Below are positions 34,345 through 45,776 of a stretch of DNA of 64,000 bases, piece after piece. The notes under the pieces were generated by a model. It did no database searches. It saw only the letters and a program-made list of their open reading frames with translations, and was not told the origin of the DNA. The DNA comes from Legionella qingyii (GTDB taxonomy: Bacteria; Pseudomonadota; Gammaproteobacteria; Legionellales; Legionellaceae), in contig NZ_QHJG01000009.1 in NCBI RefSeq assembly GCF_003184185.1, forward strand, positions 73,519-137,518, given 5' to 3'. Positions within the stretch are counted from its first letter, which is position 1; the number at the start of each line of letters is the position of its first letter. The position numbers and the translations under genes are program-made.

Positions 34345-35202
34345 TAGTTTCATATTTCCAACAGATAATTATCGTAGAACAAGTCCTAGTTAAAACATTA
34401 GTCCATTTCTAAAGTAATTGAGTTGTTGCGCTTCTTAGCAAAGTATTTTTTCTCAAGCCATACTCAATCGACGAGCTGAATCGAGAAGTCAAACGCGTTG
34501 TTTTAGTGACTAAACAAGTAGTTTTAGGTATAGCTAAACGTTTTAAAGTCTATTCTAGTACTCGTAAAAAAAGAGATTTAGAAGACATTCACTTTATAAT
34601 TCTTGAAGCAAGTAAAAGAGATATTTTTCTATAACTAACAGAACCTAAAGATTATATAACGTTATTTAGTTTCGTACTAATTAACGAACAGCTTAAAATG
34701 AAAAAAAGAGACTTTCTGGTCATGAAAACTCATTGCAAGAGTTTCGCCATTAGCGAAAAAGGTAGAGACGTAATTTATAAACACGATGAGCATAGTTGCG
34801 TCGGACTGACACTCGATAGTTTATTAGTACAACGGGTAATTGTAATACTTTGAGTAGTGGTTGGCATTGGTCAACAACAGCAAGTAAAAGTTCTAGAAGT
34901 GCATATCTTCGTGGAACACGAAGGAGTGGAAATCTTAAAAGGGGTCTGTTATTTATCAGCTATTTATTAAAAACTCATATCTGTACTATTAGTAAACGAA
35001 CAACGTCGTGCTATGGTAATTCATGTGAAAAATCTCCTTGTGCGTTATAAGCTACTATTTTTGATATACCTGAAAATTAACGAAGATGATTAAGTGAAAC
35101 GCGGTTTAACTGAAACATGGATGGATTATATGCGAGTCGACACTAATGGGGCATTCAACTTTTGGTTACCGAATTAAGTAATAGTCGTAAAAGGGGCAAG
35201 TA
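34345..35202. CDS. Orphan helical cytosolic protein [M+]
   Basis: 285 residues from ATG 35202 after TTTGGATGAAAA. It is mostly alpha-helical and acidic, with coiled-coil-like stretches such as EDLENERQQLVTV and LSEKKSKIRQAI. No signal peptide or membrane span is seen, and the end reads DPEQDAINRQPFIL. I do not recognise the family. It is divergent from miaE and ends 190 bp before ndk. A secreted effector is possible but nothing in the sequence proves it. Confidence 0.78.
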
Positions 35203-35399
35203 AAAAGTAGGTTTAATTTAAAAGTTTTATAATCCTAATAAATGTTAAGCGATCTAATTCAGCTTTAAGGACCGTGCTTTCGTGTTATATGTAGCCGTAG
35301 CTCGGATCTTTTAGTTCCGTAATGGTGGCTTTATCATCTTAACATTTTTCCAGGATACTATATTCTGACAAATAAGCTATTCATATCACATAATGCGTC

Positions 35400-36026
35400 T
35401 ACAATTTTGCTAATCTACGACTAAATGTTTATAATTAACTGAAAGAAGTTCATTTTTGTGGCGTTTCTACCAATCTAAAGCGTCGTCTAGTATAAGGGGA
35501 CAATAACTAACTGGTACGAGTGACACTTGCATTCCGACGACGTTGACGTTATTTAAAATACTCGTTTATAGGCCTTTTTTCTCTTGACCAACTCCACTAC
35601 AGAGGAGATCGAGCACTCCTTGATGAAGTAAAACTTTTTCAGTAATGGAAATACTGATTGTTTCCGTAACTTAAAACGGGGAATGTTGGTAGTCCTATAC
35701 GTTGAGTCTACGTATTCGTCCAATGCTCGTCTTTACAAGAGGTCGCAAATACACTAGTCAACTAATAACCTCGCTAATAACTTCGGGCAAGAACACTCGC
35801 CAAAATGCGTTAATAAGGGAAGGAACTTCTGGTCCTAAACCATTTTAAAATGCCATGAAATTAATTTAGCCTTCGCGCAGTAAAACTTCTAATAGACGCT
35901 GACCGCTTTAATATACCCCCCTTATATCTTCTTGCAGATTTTAACAAGAATTGATATCTTTTACTAAAATAAAATCGTTTACTATGCCATAAAGCGAAGG
36001 TATCGCCTTATGGCGTTTAAGTTATT
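35400..36026. CDS. miaE: tRNA-(ms2io6A)-hydroxylase [M-]
   Basis: 208 residues from ATG 35400. LLLIDHAHCERKAAATAINF, REELLHFEKV, GAIIEARSCERFYAI and KSEARHFEDYLRLAK carry the repeated E-x6-E and E-x2-H ligands of the MiaE ferritin-like diiron centre. It hydroxylates the isopentenyl group at tRNA A37. It is convergent with the 295-residue orphan gene, separated by 23 bases. Confidence 0.93.
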
Positions 36027-36049
36027 TATGAATTATTTAGTAAGTGGTT

Positions 36050-36937
36050 AATACCTCCTCATCCTCATCGAGCCCTAAGAACAACGAGGAGTATAAAGTT
36101 CAACCGTAATAGAAAATCCTTGAACCTATTTGATCAAAGACCTAGTCGTAAGTTAGAAAATTTACATAGAAGTAGGTTATGCCGTGGTGAGCGTATCACG
36201 AATATAAGAGGAAGAAATGGTAGTTGTCCTTCTATTAGTAAAAGACGATTGGTTTCTCGTTGGTAACTGGATTTACGAACTAAACGAACTAAGAGACCAA
36301 ACCGACCAAGCGGAACGAAAACACCACTTAACTAAACTTGTGGAACCAATATTCAGTTTAACCGATGGTATTGGAAAGGTAGAAATTTACATTGAAATAC
36401 AAGGTTCCATCCATCGACTTCGAGTGGGAGGGGAAAATAACGTACATTGTAGAATCGAAATTGTGGTCATATCGGTAGAGGACGAAACAATTAATCCATA
36501 GGTTATGGGACACATCGACGGGTCGATAAGAGATCTAGACCTAAGAATTCAGATAAGGTACGGAGAGGTCGTTGAACTAGACGACTCTATGAATGACGAA
36601 ATAAGTAAAAAGGCTTATTTAAGTTGTTCCTGTAGTATAACCTCGCGGTCAGTAATATCCGTAAAACGAGACTTAATTAGTGGCGTAGTCGATCAAGGAA
36701 ATTAAGGAGTAGTATTCAACAAAGGAATGGACAAGAAAGCAAATAAAAAAATACAAATAAAGAGTTGAGTAGGTTGGTAAACCTTATAAAGTAGACGAGA
36801 AGAAATGCGAAAAGTCGTTATATTAGTAGCTCTAGAAAGAATAAAAAAAGGAGAGCCTCAACTCGGTAAGGAAAACGTCTTTCAAGTAAGTGAAAGAAAT
36901 TAAGACAAAGGTAGACCAGAAATGAAAATCGGCGGTA
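36050..36937. CDS. Orphan protein, effector-like features [M+]
   Basis: 295 residues. ATG 36937 is preferred because GGAGAAGCAGGTT precedes it; an in-frame ATG at 36958 overlaps the lpxH stop. The first 90 residues are a Lys/Glu-rich coiled coil (AQLREEKNKKDLDDYIAEKR). A globular middle has VTFKDGKVMVANLTYN. The tail KFLKDNANLKYEEQQESRAT ends in PP. The Glu-rich block near the C-terminus resembles type IVB (Dot/Icm) translocation signals. There is no known catalytic motif. Confidence 0.8.
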
Positions 36938-36957
36938 TTGGACGAAGAGGTGTTTGT

Positions 36958-37677
36958 AGTGTTCACCCGTTTTATCTCGGGAAAACATAATAGTATTGTG
37001 TTATTGACCCCAAACAGTAGGGTTAGTGACTCTTGTATTGCGAAATTAAAAACGCTTAAAAAAACTACTCAACAGTACGGTTTAAATACCCATACTGGTA
37101 CTTAATTAACTGAGTGAACTATCATATCGTATACCAGTTAATGGTGAAGTCGTTGATGTAGGTAAAGGAGATATCTAAACGAGACTAAGTAGACTGATGC
37201 TATAGCGTGAACTAAATGATTAGCCAACGCTATAAAGTTACCATTTGAATTCTTATTCCATCTTTTCTAAGACAAAGACCAATTTTTTGCTTTTGCAACC
37301 ACACGAGATAGAAATCACGTTATAGCTAGAGGTACGTGGTCATCATAAAAAAGGACAGGATTGACTTACTGTCAACCGAGTCTATTTTATCAGGTGGGAC
37401 GGTATACTCGTTTCCGAAAAGGGTCGTTTTTCAGTGCCAAAGGTACGTATATTTTGTTCAATTAAGGAACATAAAAATTCCTTATATTGACTGCTCGTTA
37501 GTGGCACGAGGTAAGTAGCTGCCATAGTAGAGGACGGGTACGTACCTTTTTCAGCGGGTCTTATATTTGTAAGAACTGTCTTTGAGATCGGGTAAGTTAT
37601 TTAACTAATTTTGCGAGAACTTACCGGACTAGTAGGCCCACATTTACTTCTAGTCTTTATTTTTGTCGAAGATAGTA
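36958..37677. CDS. lpxH: UDP-2,3-diacylglucosamine hydrolase [M+]
   Basis: 239 residues from ATG 37677, overlapping the minC stop. IEAVFISDLHLHPDD, YILGDFFHAW, MHGNRDFLLG and LIHGHTHKF are the calcineurin-like metallophosphatase motifs in LpxH order. It cleaves UDP-diacylglucosamine to lipid X in lipid A synthesis at the inner membrane face. Confidence 0.94.
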
Positions 37678-38369
37678 TCCCCGAGATATACATATACGAG
37701 TAGGTTATTTATTTAAACTGTCCCAGGTAATATTCCAAGCTAGCGTAGCGAATTCGCTATTTTAGGTCGATAACTATGGTTAAGGCGTAGTTCACTAACT
37801 GTTTTTTAAGCACGGAGAAATAGTGGTCTTTAGGGTCGGTCTCGGGAAGGAGAATCTCGAGGTATATGTACTTATGTTGGTAGTCGATTATTAAGTCGTG
37901 GTACTGAATGACTTCTTCGGTGATGTTCTAGTCGTGGAAAACGATGTTGAACGACGGGGCTCGCTTGTCCACATCATTGATCAAAACTAAAACATCAAAG
38001 TACTACTGATAAAAGTTAACCAGCGAGTTATTACCCAAATAGGACGCAACTTCTTCGTACGTCATGCCGGTTAGGCAATGTAACTCGGTCCCATAGTACA
38101 TAATATGAAGGAGGGACTTACCGTTGTCCTTAGTACGGTACCCTTGCTCGATCAACCTCATTTCGGACATTTAGTTTAAGATTAACCACATGGCTTCTAT
38201 TTAGTTTTTGTTGACCGCATACGAGTTTATTAAATCCCCGAAACCGTTATCATAGCAGGTCAACTACGAATTTTCGGAGTCCTAGGCATAAATTATGAAC
38301 ATTATGTCATTTACATATTTCCGCTGGAAAATTAGATTTACGAACTCAAACACAACATAAAAGTGAGTA
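37674..38369. CDS. minC: Septum site-determining protein MinC [M+]
   Basis: 231 residues from ATG 38369. QAFRLKGRLYTFTVLQVL is the MinC N-domain. The C-domain shows VRSGQQVVAKGADLVV, SHGAELLADGCIHVYG, LRGRALAGISGD and FYRLSD, the beta-helix that binds MinD and FtsZ. It inhibits FtsZ rings away from midcell. No minD or minE lies beside it; instead it is joined to lpxH by an ATGA overlap. Confidence 0.94.
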
Positions 38370-38440
38370 CTCATACTATAGGTATTGGTTATAAAAACAA
38401 ATATGATTGTACACTTTTGGTTATTGTCTTCCTATAATTC

Positions 38441-40168
38441 CACCTATTTGCCACCAAACTTGTTATAGTCTTTCCTCAAGGGGTACTTTAACTGGGTTCA
38501 GTTATAAGAAGGGAGCATCTAAACAAATTTCTTAGGACGTGCGCAGTACGATTATTTTAGAGTATATCGTTATACCCCTCATCATAATGAAAATCACTCG
38601 ACCTACTCAATTCAGCTCTAAAACGACGAATAGAGGTCGTCGAATTTGACCTATTTCCTTGAGCTCATCGTTAGTACGAAGGATTACAAGAAGTTATGGG
38701 TCACCGAGACAAACCTTAGAATGCCCGTCCAATACAACAACAATTATGTTTAGGTGAAATGTGATGCCTGCTCGAACAAGTAGTCAACTTACTAAGACCT
38801 CGGCTCCGCTAGCAGCACGAACGATTAAAACGTTTTTGCCAACTTTTTCCTAATTTAAGGTAAGGCTGTAATTTTGTACAGTAACACTGACTTTATCGTC
38901 TAGAAAAGGGTTGTGGCTTTGCTGATTAATAATTAAGTTATTATTTCATACAATTTTTTTACCATGGACGAATATTGTAAGGAGTACGTCAGCGCAAATT
39001 GATACACAATGAACTCCCTTTTGTTCGTGGATATGTAGTACAACTAAATCTCGTACTACTATAACGTAAAAATGTTATGTGGCCTCCGTGTTGTCCGCAA
39101 CGTTTTCCACGGTAAAACTGAGTACCGTTATACCAGAGATTACAGAACGTTCGTCTACGTACCTAATCTGGACACTATCCATAGTTACCGCTACTATAAT
39201 AACAATGACGCTAAGGAGAAATGGTACAAAAGAGCGAGTGCCGATTAACAAACTGGAAGAACTTTGTACCTCGTTCTTTACATGACTAATGCTTAGGAGC
39301 ACTATACCCTGTAAAATAGTTTCTTTAGTTTTTTCATCCAAAATGTCGTTAATGGCCACAATTATGTGAGAAATTACCAAATAACTTGGTTGGGTTTAAA
39401 TTTCTTCAACTAAAGTCATTTGATTTTTAAAGTGAACGGCCTCCGTACCGCAATGTTTTCTCACATCGAGAATTTACCGCACTCCAGTGGTTTTGTGGCC
39501 ATGACCTTCGAATACCTAATTGACTCTGGTCAGGGCGCCGGTAGTACTTAGGGTACTTATACTGGCTTATATCGCCCTCATATCCTCACGGATAGGGAAG
39601 ATGGCTACAGCAATAAGAACTACTACTGCTTGTACTTCATGGATATCCTTGTTCGCCTCTCTATACGTAATTTCCAGGTGTTCATTGGGGTCCTATAACC
39701 TTTGCTGGGCTACTTTGGCGAAACCACAAATGATTTTCACCGATGAATTTTTGTCCACTGTAGCCGTTTTACTTACTTCTTCCGAAATAAATAAATCAGC
39801 TGGCGTTTTTTCTGTACAATGAGCATAGACCGAAATTACAAATAGGATTACTCCACCTTGTTCAATAACGTTACGTAGGACCACAAGATCTTCAACCACA
39901 TCACCCACATTAACTGTTCCTCAGACCACTCGCGCAGTTTCGTACGCAACAATTTTTTCTAGGACTAAATTGACTTCTTGTTCAATAACGAATAACGGCT
40001 CTCGTAGATTGACGAATATTTCAAGGGTTTTAACAACTCAAGATACTACTTGAGGGTTTTTGTTTACAACCCTTTTAAGAAGCAGCCCGTGAATTTCTAA
40101 GGGTATGAAGAGGGTCGGTGGGGCTTTTTTTTGGCCGACAACGATATATTTATACATGGGCCCACTTC
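38441..40168. CDS. fadD: Long-chain fatty acid-CoA ligase [M-]
   Basis: 575 residues. GTG 38441 is chosen because MDKRWFEQYQKGVPHEIDPS matches the FadD N-terminus and AAGGATATTAAG precedes it. The AMP-binding loop QYTGGTTGVAKGAI is at about 212, and PDLTEEQVIAYCREHLTAYK plus LPKTNVGKILRRAL give the C-terminal lid. It activates fatty acids as acyl-CoA at the inner membrane. The stop TGA lies inside a palindromic repeat, so the last residues KYVPG come from the repeat. Confidence 0.94.
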
Positions 40169-40189
40169 GTGTGTCGCTTCGGGCCCTAC
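40154..40189. repeat. CCCGGG...CCCGGG repeat overlapping the fadD stop
   Basis: ACCCGGGTGAAGCACACAGC followed by GAAGCCCGGGATG overlaps the last codons of fadD. It has the same CCCGGG ends as the other dispersed palindromes. The TGA within ACCCGGGTGA is the fadD stop codon. Confidence 0.65.
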
Positions 40190-40274
40190 AGATTTAACTT
40201 ATCTTAATTGAGAGCAGGGAATCATAGCGATGAGGCGTTGTTACAGTGAGAAATCACTGCACAGTTTTCTTCAA

Positions 40275-40778
40275 AATAAAATGGTTAACAAAGTAATACG
40301 CTCGACAACGAGGGGTGTGGGTTAGGAATAAGCGTCATTTGAGTGTTCACTGTATTGCCGCTGGCAGTGCAAATTAGTATTTAAGAAATATTAAAACTCG
40401 TAGAACATGATCACGGTAACCCTAGCTCTAATTCGCCTGCTGAAGTACTATTAAATTAACTATACCCACATGGCTGAGCTACGAGCGTTCGGTTCCTACT
40501 TATTATGAAGGATTATCACAAAAAACTCACAAATTAAGAAACTAATCCCAATACGCAAGACCCAATTATGGATTGAGAAGTATGTTGAGAGATTCGCGGC
40601 ATTGTATTATTAAGAGTAGGGGGAGAAGGGTACATGGTGGTCCTTTTGTTTAGAGAGGACCTACCCACGCGTTAACTAGCGACGCAACGCAGTCTTAATT
40701 ACTTAGTCTATTAACAAGTATGTTCTGTTGATGACGGCTTACGAGTTCAAAAAAGGGAAATTTAAGTAAATTCAGGTA
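40275..40778. CDS. NUDIX hydrolase, CoA-pyrophosphatase type [M+]
   Basis: 167 residues from ATG 40778, which overlaps the pabB end by 14 bases. SDQLRTHPGEICFPGGTWEE followed by GDENYYVTALRELYEELGI is the NUDIX box, with the upstream LRxHxGE.xFPGG element typical of NudL/YeaB CoA diphosphatases. It would cleave CoA or acyl-CoA pyrophosphate bonds. In E. coli nudL also follows pabB, which supports the assignment. Confidence 0.92.
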
Positions 40779-42087
40779 ATTATTGGCGACGATAAAACTA
40801 TTTTGTAAGTGCTATAAGTAGAAGTGTCAGACTCAGTTATTGATAAGGTGGCGGTCGTCGATTTACATTTTATAAGAGAAATCGCCATTAGCAAGCTTAT
40901 CGTTACAAGCACAGTTTAGCGGGTACGGCGCTTTTTATCGGATATCGGGGTGTTATTTGGGGCGCTCGTATTCTGAGAACAAGTAGTTATTAAGAGTATC
41001 TGAGTTAAAACCCACGAGGACATTATCTTGGTGGACCTTTTGTTCTGTTTTTACGAAGTTTACCGTCTTATCAACCGTTTGTAACTCGAAGTTAACACGA
41101 ATGATTTACTACTTGACTTAATATTGAAACATAAAGTGTATTTAATCAGTGTAAGTGGCTCGGTCTAAATCGTTAAAATGGGTCTAGTAAAGAGTTATTT
41201 AGTTGCTAGTAATGTAAGAGCCGAGCTAAAAAAAGTGTTCTACTGTTAAATAAAAAATCGGGTAGTAGGAGTCGAAGTAAGCACCTCGCAGGTTACCAGG
41301 GAAATTAACCGCTACATTGATCAAAAGGAAGCAGCATCTTTTCTTTTGCAAGACCACTTTTTGAATTTTATAGTCGACGCCCTCAGGAATCTTTCCGCCT
41401 TTTTCCGTGTCCCAAAAAGTATGTCTAAAAAAATATTTTACGGGTTGATAAAGGAAGTATTCGTCGTACTTTACCAACTCATTCTAACTGGACTATTGAA
41501 GAAGGGAGAAAATTTTTAACTATATGCCTTCTTTTTCGTAAGTACATTAGGACAAATAGGTTGTTTCCTCATTTTAGTGAAAATTACTTGCGTAGTGTTC
41601 CGACGAACGATTGCCGTAAGGTGTCAAGGTTATGAAGTAGTTGATGAAACCCTCAACTAACTACGTATAAACGTCGTTTATTACAATAAAGAAAAACTAC
41701 TACTAGATGTTATTAACGGGTTAGTATATTAGGTTTCAGGTCGTTTCCGTATAAGAGATTACATCCGACATATGATCTCAGATAGGGATAATTGAAACGT
41801 GGTTCTAGTATACTTTGTATCGGTTCTCGTGGCGGAACTTTTCCTTCTAGGTGGTGTCTTCCATGCCCGCTATTCTAAACTAAATAAGAGAAATTATTTG
41901 GGCCGTTTAGAACCGTTAAAACAAGCTAAACTTATTTTAGTATTCCTATTCGTGACTATTATAGTATTGCAGGTACTTTTGCCAGACATGAAAGATCTTC
42001 TTGTTTTGGGCCATTTACCACGTTAAAAACTATCATGAGTACATTACTTAGCGATATCAGGTTACTTATATTATGTTAAACTGAGTT
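40765..42087. CDS. pabB: Aminodeoxychorismate synthase component I [M+]
   Basis: 440 residues. TTG 42087, with AAGAGGAACATT before it, is the only suitable start. Motifs include YQVNLTQPFHA, SFSPERFL, SPIKGTIGRS, ENVMIVDLLRNDLGKIAKSG and FPGGSITGAPKIESMRIID, the chorismate-enzyme core. It makes aminodeoxychorismate for folate synthesis with a PabA glutaminase encoded elsewhere. It is divergent from the 2-oxoacid dehydrogenase operon. Confidence 0.94.
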
Positions 42088-42289
42088 TTACAAGGAGAAT
42101 CCATTAATAATGTTTTTGAAAGAAATTATGTCTACGACTCACTTCGCTGCGCTTGGACTACTAATCATAAAATCTGTAAAGCGTCCAAGGAGATACGAAG
42201 TCATCGGATGTTCAAAGAATGAATAAGAGACCAAAAACTTAATTAAACACTCATACGATACGTTTGCGAAATAACTGTTCCTCGGAATG

Positions 42290-43363
42290 TACCGTTGTCA
42301 ACGAGTTAAACTATAATGTATATGAGTTAAAAATTTACTCTTACCTTTTGACCAGCCAGTTGATGGAGGAAAACGGGTACTAGTAAGACGCGAGTTTCTT
42401 GAAATATTTTAGTACCAAGAATGTGCGTGAAAGCTATTTTTTCGATAGCGAAACGTTTCTTGTCCATTTTACCCTTGAATACGAGGCTAATTACCTGTTC
42501 TTCGTTAAAGTCGTCGATATCCAGTACGGTACGCAGGACTTCTGCAAAAACACGGAATAATGGCTCTAATACGCCGAGTTAAAGTTGCGCCACATTTTTA
42601 CAGACTTTAGAATCGTAAAACCCCACCTCTACTCGCGCCGTCAGTCAAAAGTACATTGAGCCTTCTAAATGGTTATACACACGGGTAGCGGAGAGTCACG
42701 AATGTACGTCGTCCGCAACGTAAACGGAAAGTTATGTCTTTAGTTGGTGCACAACGCCATCATACGGACCCACTTCCACCATGAAGTCTTCCACTAAAGA
42801 TGCTCCGGTACTTACAACGTCCATGAACCTTCAATGGACATCAAAAATATCAATTATTATTGGTTACCCGTTAAAGTCATGGGTCTTTAGTTGTCTGACC
42901 AAGTGTTTGATAACGGGTTTTTCGATATCGACGACCAAAATGTCCGTACGTTTAACTGCCTTTACTATAAGAACGTTGTTCTGTTTAATAACCACTACGC
43001 TAACTTTTTCGTGCGGCACCACTCCCCGGCTGAAATTAGCTTCGGGACAGAATGGCAAATAGCCTAGTATGGTGTCGACTACTGCGTTGGGCCATAGTTG
43101 GTACAGTTCTTCAACTTTTTCGTTTTGGCTTTCTTGGATATTGCGCTAAGTTTCTTAAAGAATATCTTGTATTCTAGACCTTACGAGTTCTACTTCTCTC
43201 AAACCATTAGGTCACAAGATTTCTCCAACTTCTTCGACAATTACTTATAAATTCATACTTCTGGGTTGGCTAATCATCGTAAAAACTAATAGTAATACGC
43301 CTTGATGGACTCATAAATCACCTCGTTGCACGTTATCGATACCTCCTTCGTTGAGTACGGACT
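42290..43363. CDS. 2-Oxoacid dehydrogenase E1 alpha (branched-chain type) [M-]
   Basis: 357 residues from ATG 42290 after AAGGAGCCTTAC. The start MATVAQFDITYTQFLNENGK, LYKIMVLTRTFDKKAIALQR and TGKMGTY are the E1 alpha N-terminal pattern. It decarboxylates branched-chain 2-oxoacids or pyruvate on thiamine diphosphate together with E1 beta. It overlaps E1 beta by 8 bases. Branched-chain assignment is favoured by the split subunits and the E2 type; pyruvate cannot be excluded. Confidence 0.9.
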
Positions 43364-44330
43364 ATAATGAAATTAACTTCGTCATTGAGTCCGAAACCGA
43401 ATACTCAATCGTGTACTACTTTTACAACACCAAAAACCTCTCCTACAGCCATTTTTACCACCACAAAAGGCACGGTGTCATCCTAATGTTCTTGCTAAGC
43501 CACTTTTTTCTCAAAAACTATGAGGAGATCGTCTTAGGTACTAACGACCTAATCGTTAACCATACAGTTATGTCCCAGACTTTGGACAACGACTTAAGGT
43601 TAAGTACCCTAAATAGATAGGTCGGTACTTGGTTTAATAAAGAGTACGGCGAGCATACGCATTATCCTGCGCGCCCGCTGATGTGACGGGTGAACACAAG
43701 GCGCGAGGAAAACCACCACCATAAGCTCGTGGACTTGTAGTAAGTCTTTCGTGGCTTCGTAATAAACGAGTATAAGGACCAAATGTCCAACACTAAGGGA
43801 GGAGAGGTGCTGCTCGAATACCGAATGAGAATCGCCGATACGCATTAGGTCTAGGGCATTAAAAAGAACTTGGTTTTGCTTAAATAGCAAACCAGTTTGT
43901 TGGACACCTTCTATTACCGCTCCGAGAAGGAGATCCATTTACAAAATGAAACGTTGTTCCACTACTGCAATGTAATCATTCAACCCCGCGATCATAAGTG
44001 CTTTGCGTTGTTCGTCGCTTTGTTAACCCACTACTTCCTTAAAGAACACTTCAGTAACTACATCGTTGTTAATTTGGTGATCTATAGCTTTGTTAAGATC
44101 GGAGTCAACTCTTTTGACCTGCAACACAATAGCAAGTACTCCCTCGTTTTTGAACACCTCAACCACGGCTTTAAAGTCGTGTCTAATACCTTTTAAGATA
44201 CTGACTCAATTACCGAGGCCAAGTTGCCCATTGACCTATACTATGACATTACGGCATAAAGGTTGACCTTTTTGTTATGTATGGGTCACAATGTGCATAA
44301 TTTTTGTCGCAATACTCGTATTACCTCATT
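43356..44330. CDS. 2-Oxoacid dehydrogenase E1 beta [M-]
   Basis: 324 residues from ATG 43356. PDITLIEAVTQALAYELAHD and ENVVVFG open the transketolase-like pyrimidine domain, and RVTGYDTVMPYFQLEKQYIP closes the protein as in E1 beta proteins. It forms the alpha2beta2 decarboxylase with the upstream gene. Only 2 bases separate its stop from the E2 start. Confidence 0.92.
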
Positions 44331-44332
44331 AT

Positions 44333-45448
44333 TACTTATATAAGTTAGATGGACTAAACCCACTTCCGGATGGCCTACGACTCTAAGTACTTACCAAACA
44401 GTTTCTTCCACTATGTCATCATCGTCTAGTTGGAAATCAAAGATACCTTTGACGTTTTCGTCATCAACTACATGGAACAGGAGTCAGACCTTGATAATCG
44501 TTTAATATGCCATTGGGACCTCTACATTAATTTTGCCCACTCGGAAACCATCGAAAACTTAGTTGTTCACGGTTTCGACGTCTATTTCCTTGTCAACAGC
44601 CATTGAATCTTCTTTCATCACTTTAGAAACTTCTATTGAAGTGATAACCTCGGGTTGTGTCATCATCTTTAGCATAGTTCTGTTGTGGTCGACAATTTTA
44701 CGAACGATTTTTTGAACCACAACTAAATAGATGTCAATTTCCTTGGCCTCTTAAACCACAGTAATGAGCATTACTACAAGTCCGCGTTCGTCTATTTTTG
44801 AGGCTTCAAGGTCGTCCGAAACTTGGAGATGCGCCTCATTCTGCGCGTTACGAGTTGTCATACCAAGTTAGAGTGCGGCTTCAACAAGGGCATTCATAAA
44901 AACTACTTCGTCTATAATCACGAACCTTCGGACCATGACTATAATGTCAAGCGGAACAAGCTCGTTATTAGATACGGCGATTGTTTCTTGGGCGGAATTT
45001 ACGTACCAAACTATGTTTTGTATCACGTGCTGTTACAAAACTCGTCCACGTGGAGCCAAATCGTTACCTATTACTCCTTCCAAACAAACATGGACAATAA
45101 GTACTACGCCGTTTTGAAAGGCTACGGCTAGACGCTTTTTACTAATTACTAAAATTTTTTAGACAGTCATTAGCTCTTTAATGACGTCTATTTAACTTTC
45201 CTCGTTGCTATTGGGAAAGATTAAAACCTTTTAAACGACCGGCGAAACGTTCAGGTTAATAACAAGGCGGTTACCAACGGTAAAATCGGCACCCATCTGA
45301 GATAGTTCCTCGCCAACAGTGATGGGTTCCTAGACATCTTCGTGTATTATATGAAGGGGATAGTGAATCAAAACTGGTGTCTCGTCATTGACCTCCGCTT
45401 CGTTGAGCGAAGAATCCCCGACACTACCTTAGTAATGTTTTCCTTATT
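44333..45448. CDS. Dihydrolipoamide acyltransferase E2 [M-]
   Basis: 371 residues from ATG 44333 after GGAGTAATA. A single lipoyl domain has the lipoylated Lys42 in SMETAKA. A peripheral subunit-binding domain is near 120-155 (LAKKLGVDLSTVKGTGEFG). The acyltransferase domain ends LSFDHRAVTGGEATRFLGAV with catalytic His349; note TGG where many E2s have xDG. It carries acyl groups to CoA. No E3 (lpd) gene follows, so E3 must be shared. Confidence 0.93.
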
Positions 45449-45451
45449 CCA

Positions 45452-45484
45452 TTTTGAGGAGAGGGAGTTCCCCACTCCTCAAAT
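45452..45484. terminator. Bidirectional terminator between E2 and the secreted orphan gene
   Basis: AAACTCCTC ... GAGGAGTTTT forms a stem with T-runs on both sides, exactly between the two convergent stop codons. Confidence 0.85.
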
Positions 45485-45488
45485 TTAC

Positions 45489-45776
45489 AATGACAACGTA
45501 AAAAACAACGTAAAATGAAAAATGAAAAAGACGATTGAAGTAAAACGTAACAACGTTAACAAGACCTGATTTTAACCATAAACCATTAACAAACAATGGG
45601 TAACGCTGTCCATTTTGTGTCAGAAACTGATCAAGAAATGGGCGTAAGAGGGGCGGAAATTTTATTGGTAAAACGTATGTTCATTAACGTTACTGAAACG
45701 TTCCAGGCCAGGTTGGTTTATTTCTTTGTGAGTAATTATTCGATTTATATGGGTAGAAACGTTTATTAAATAAGTA
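45489..45776. CDS. Small secreted Cys-containing protein [M+]
   Basis: 95 residues from ATG 45776 after AAAAGGAATTATAAAA. A signal peptide MNKLFAKMGIFSLLMSVSLF is followed by a short mature domain with four Cys (GPCKVIAITC, VKDCVLP, EQLQQCKMK), enough for two disulfides. It ends in a Lys/Gln-rich helix KSKMQQKMQQ. It is likely periplasmic or secreted; the family is not recognised. Confidence 0.82.

Noticed and set aside
35203..35346. Short M- frame ending EIVEL upstream of miaE
   Set aside because: No start codon follows the preceding in-frame stop; this is the divergent promoter region of miaE and the orphan gene.
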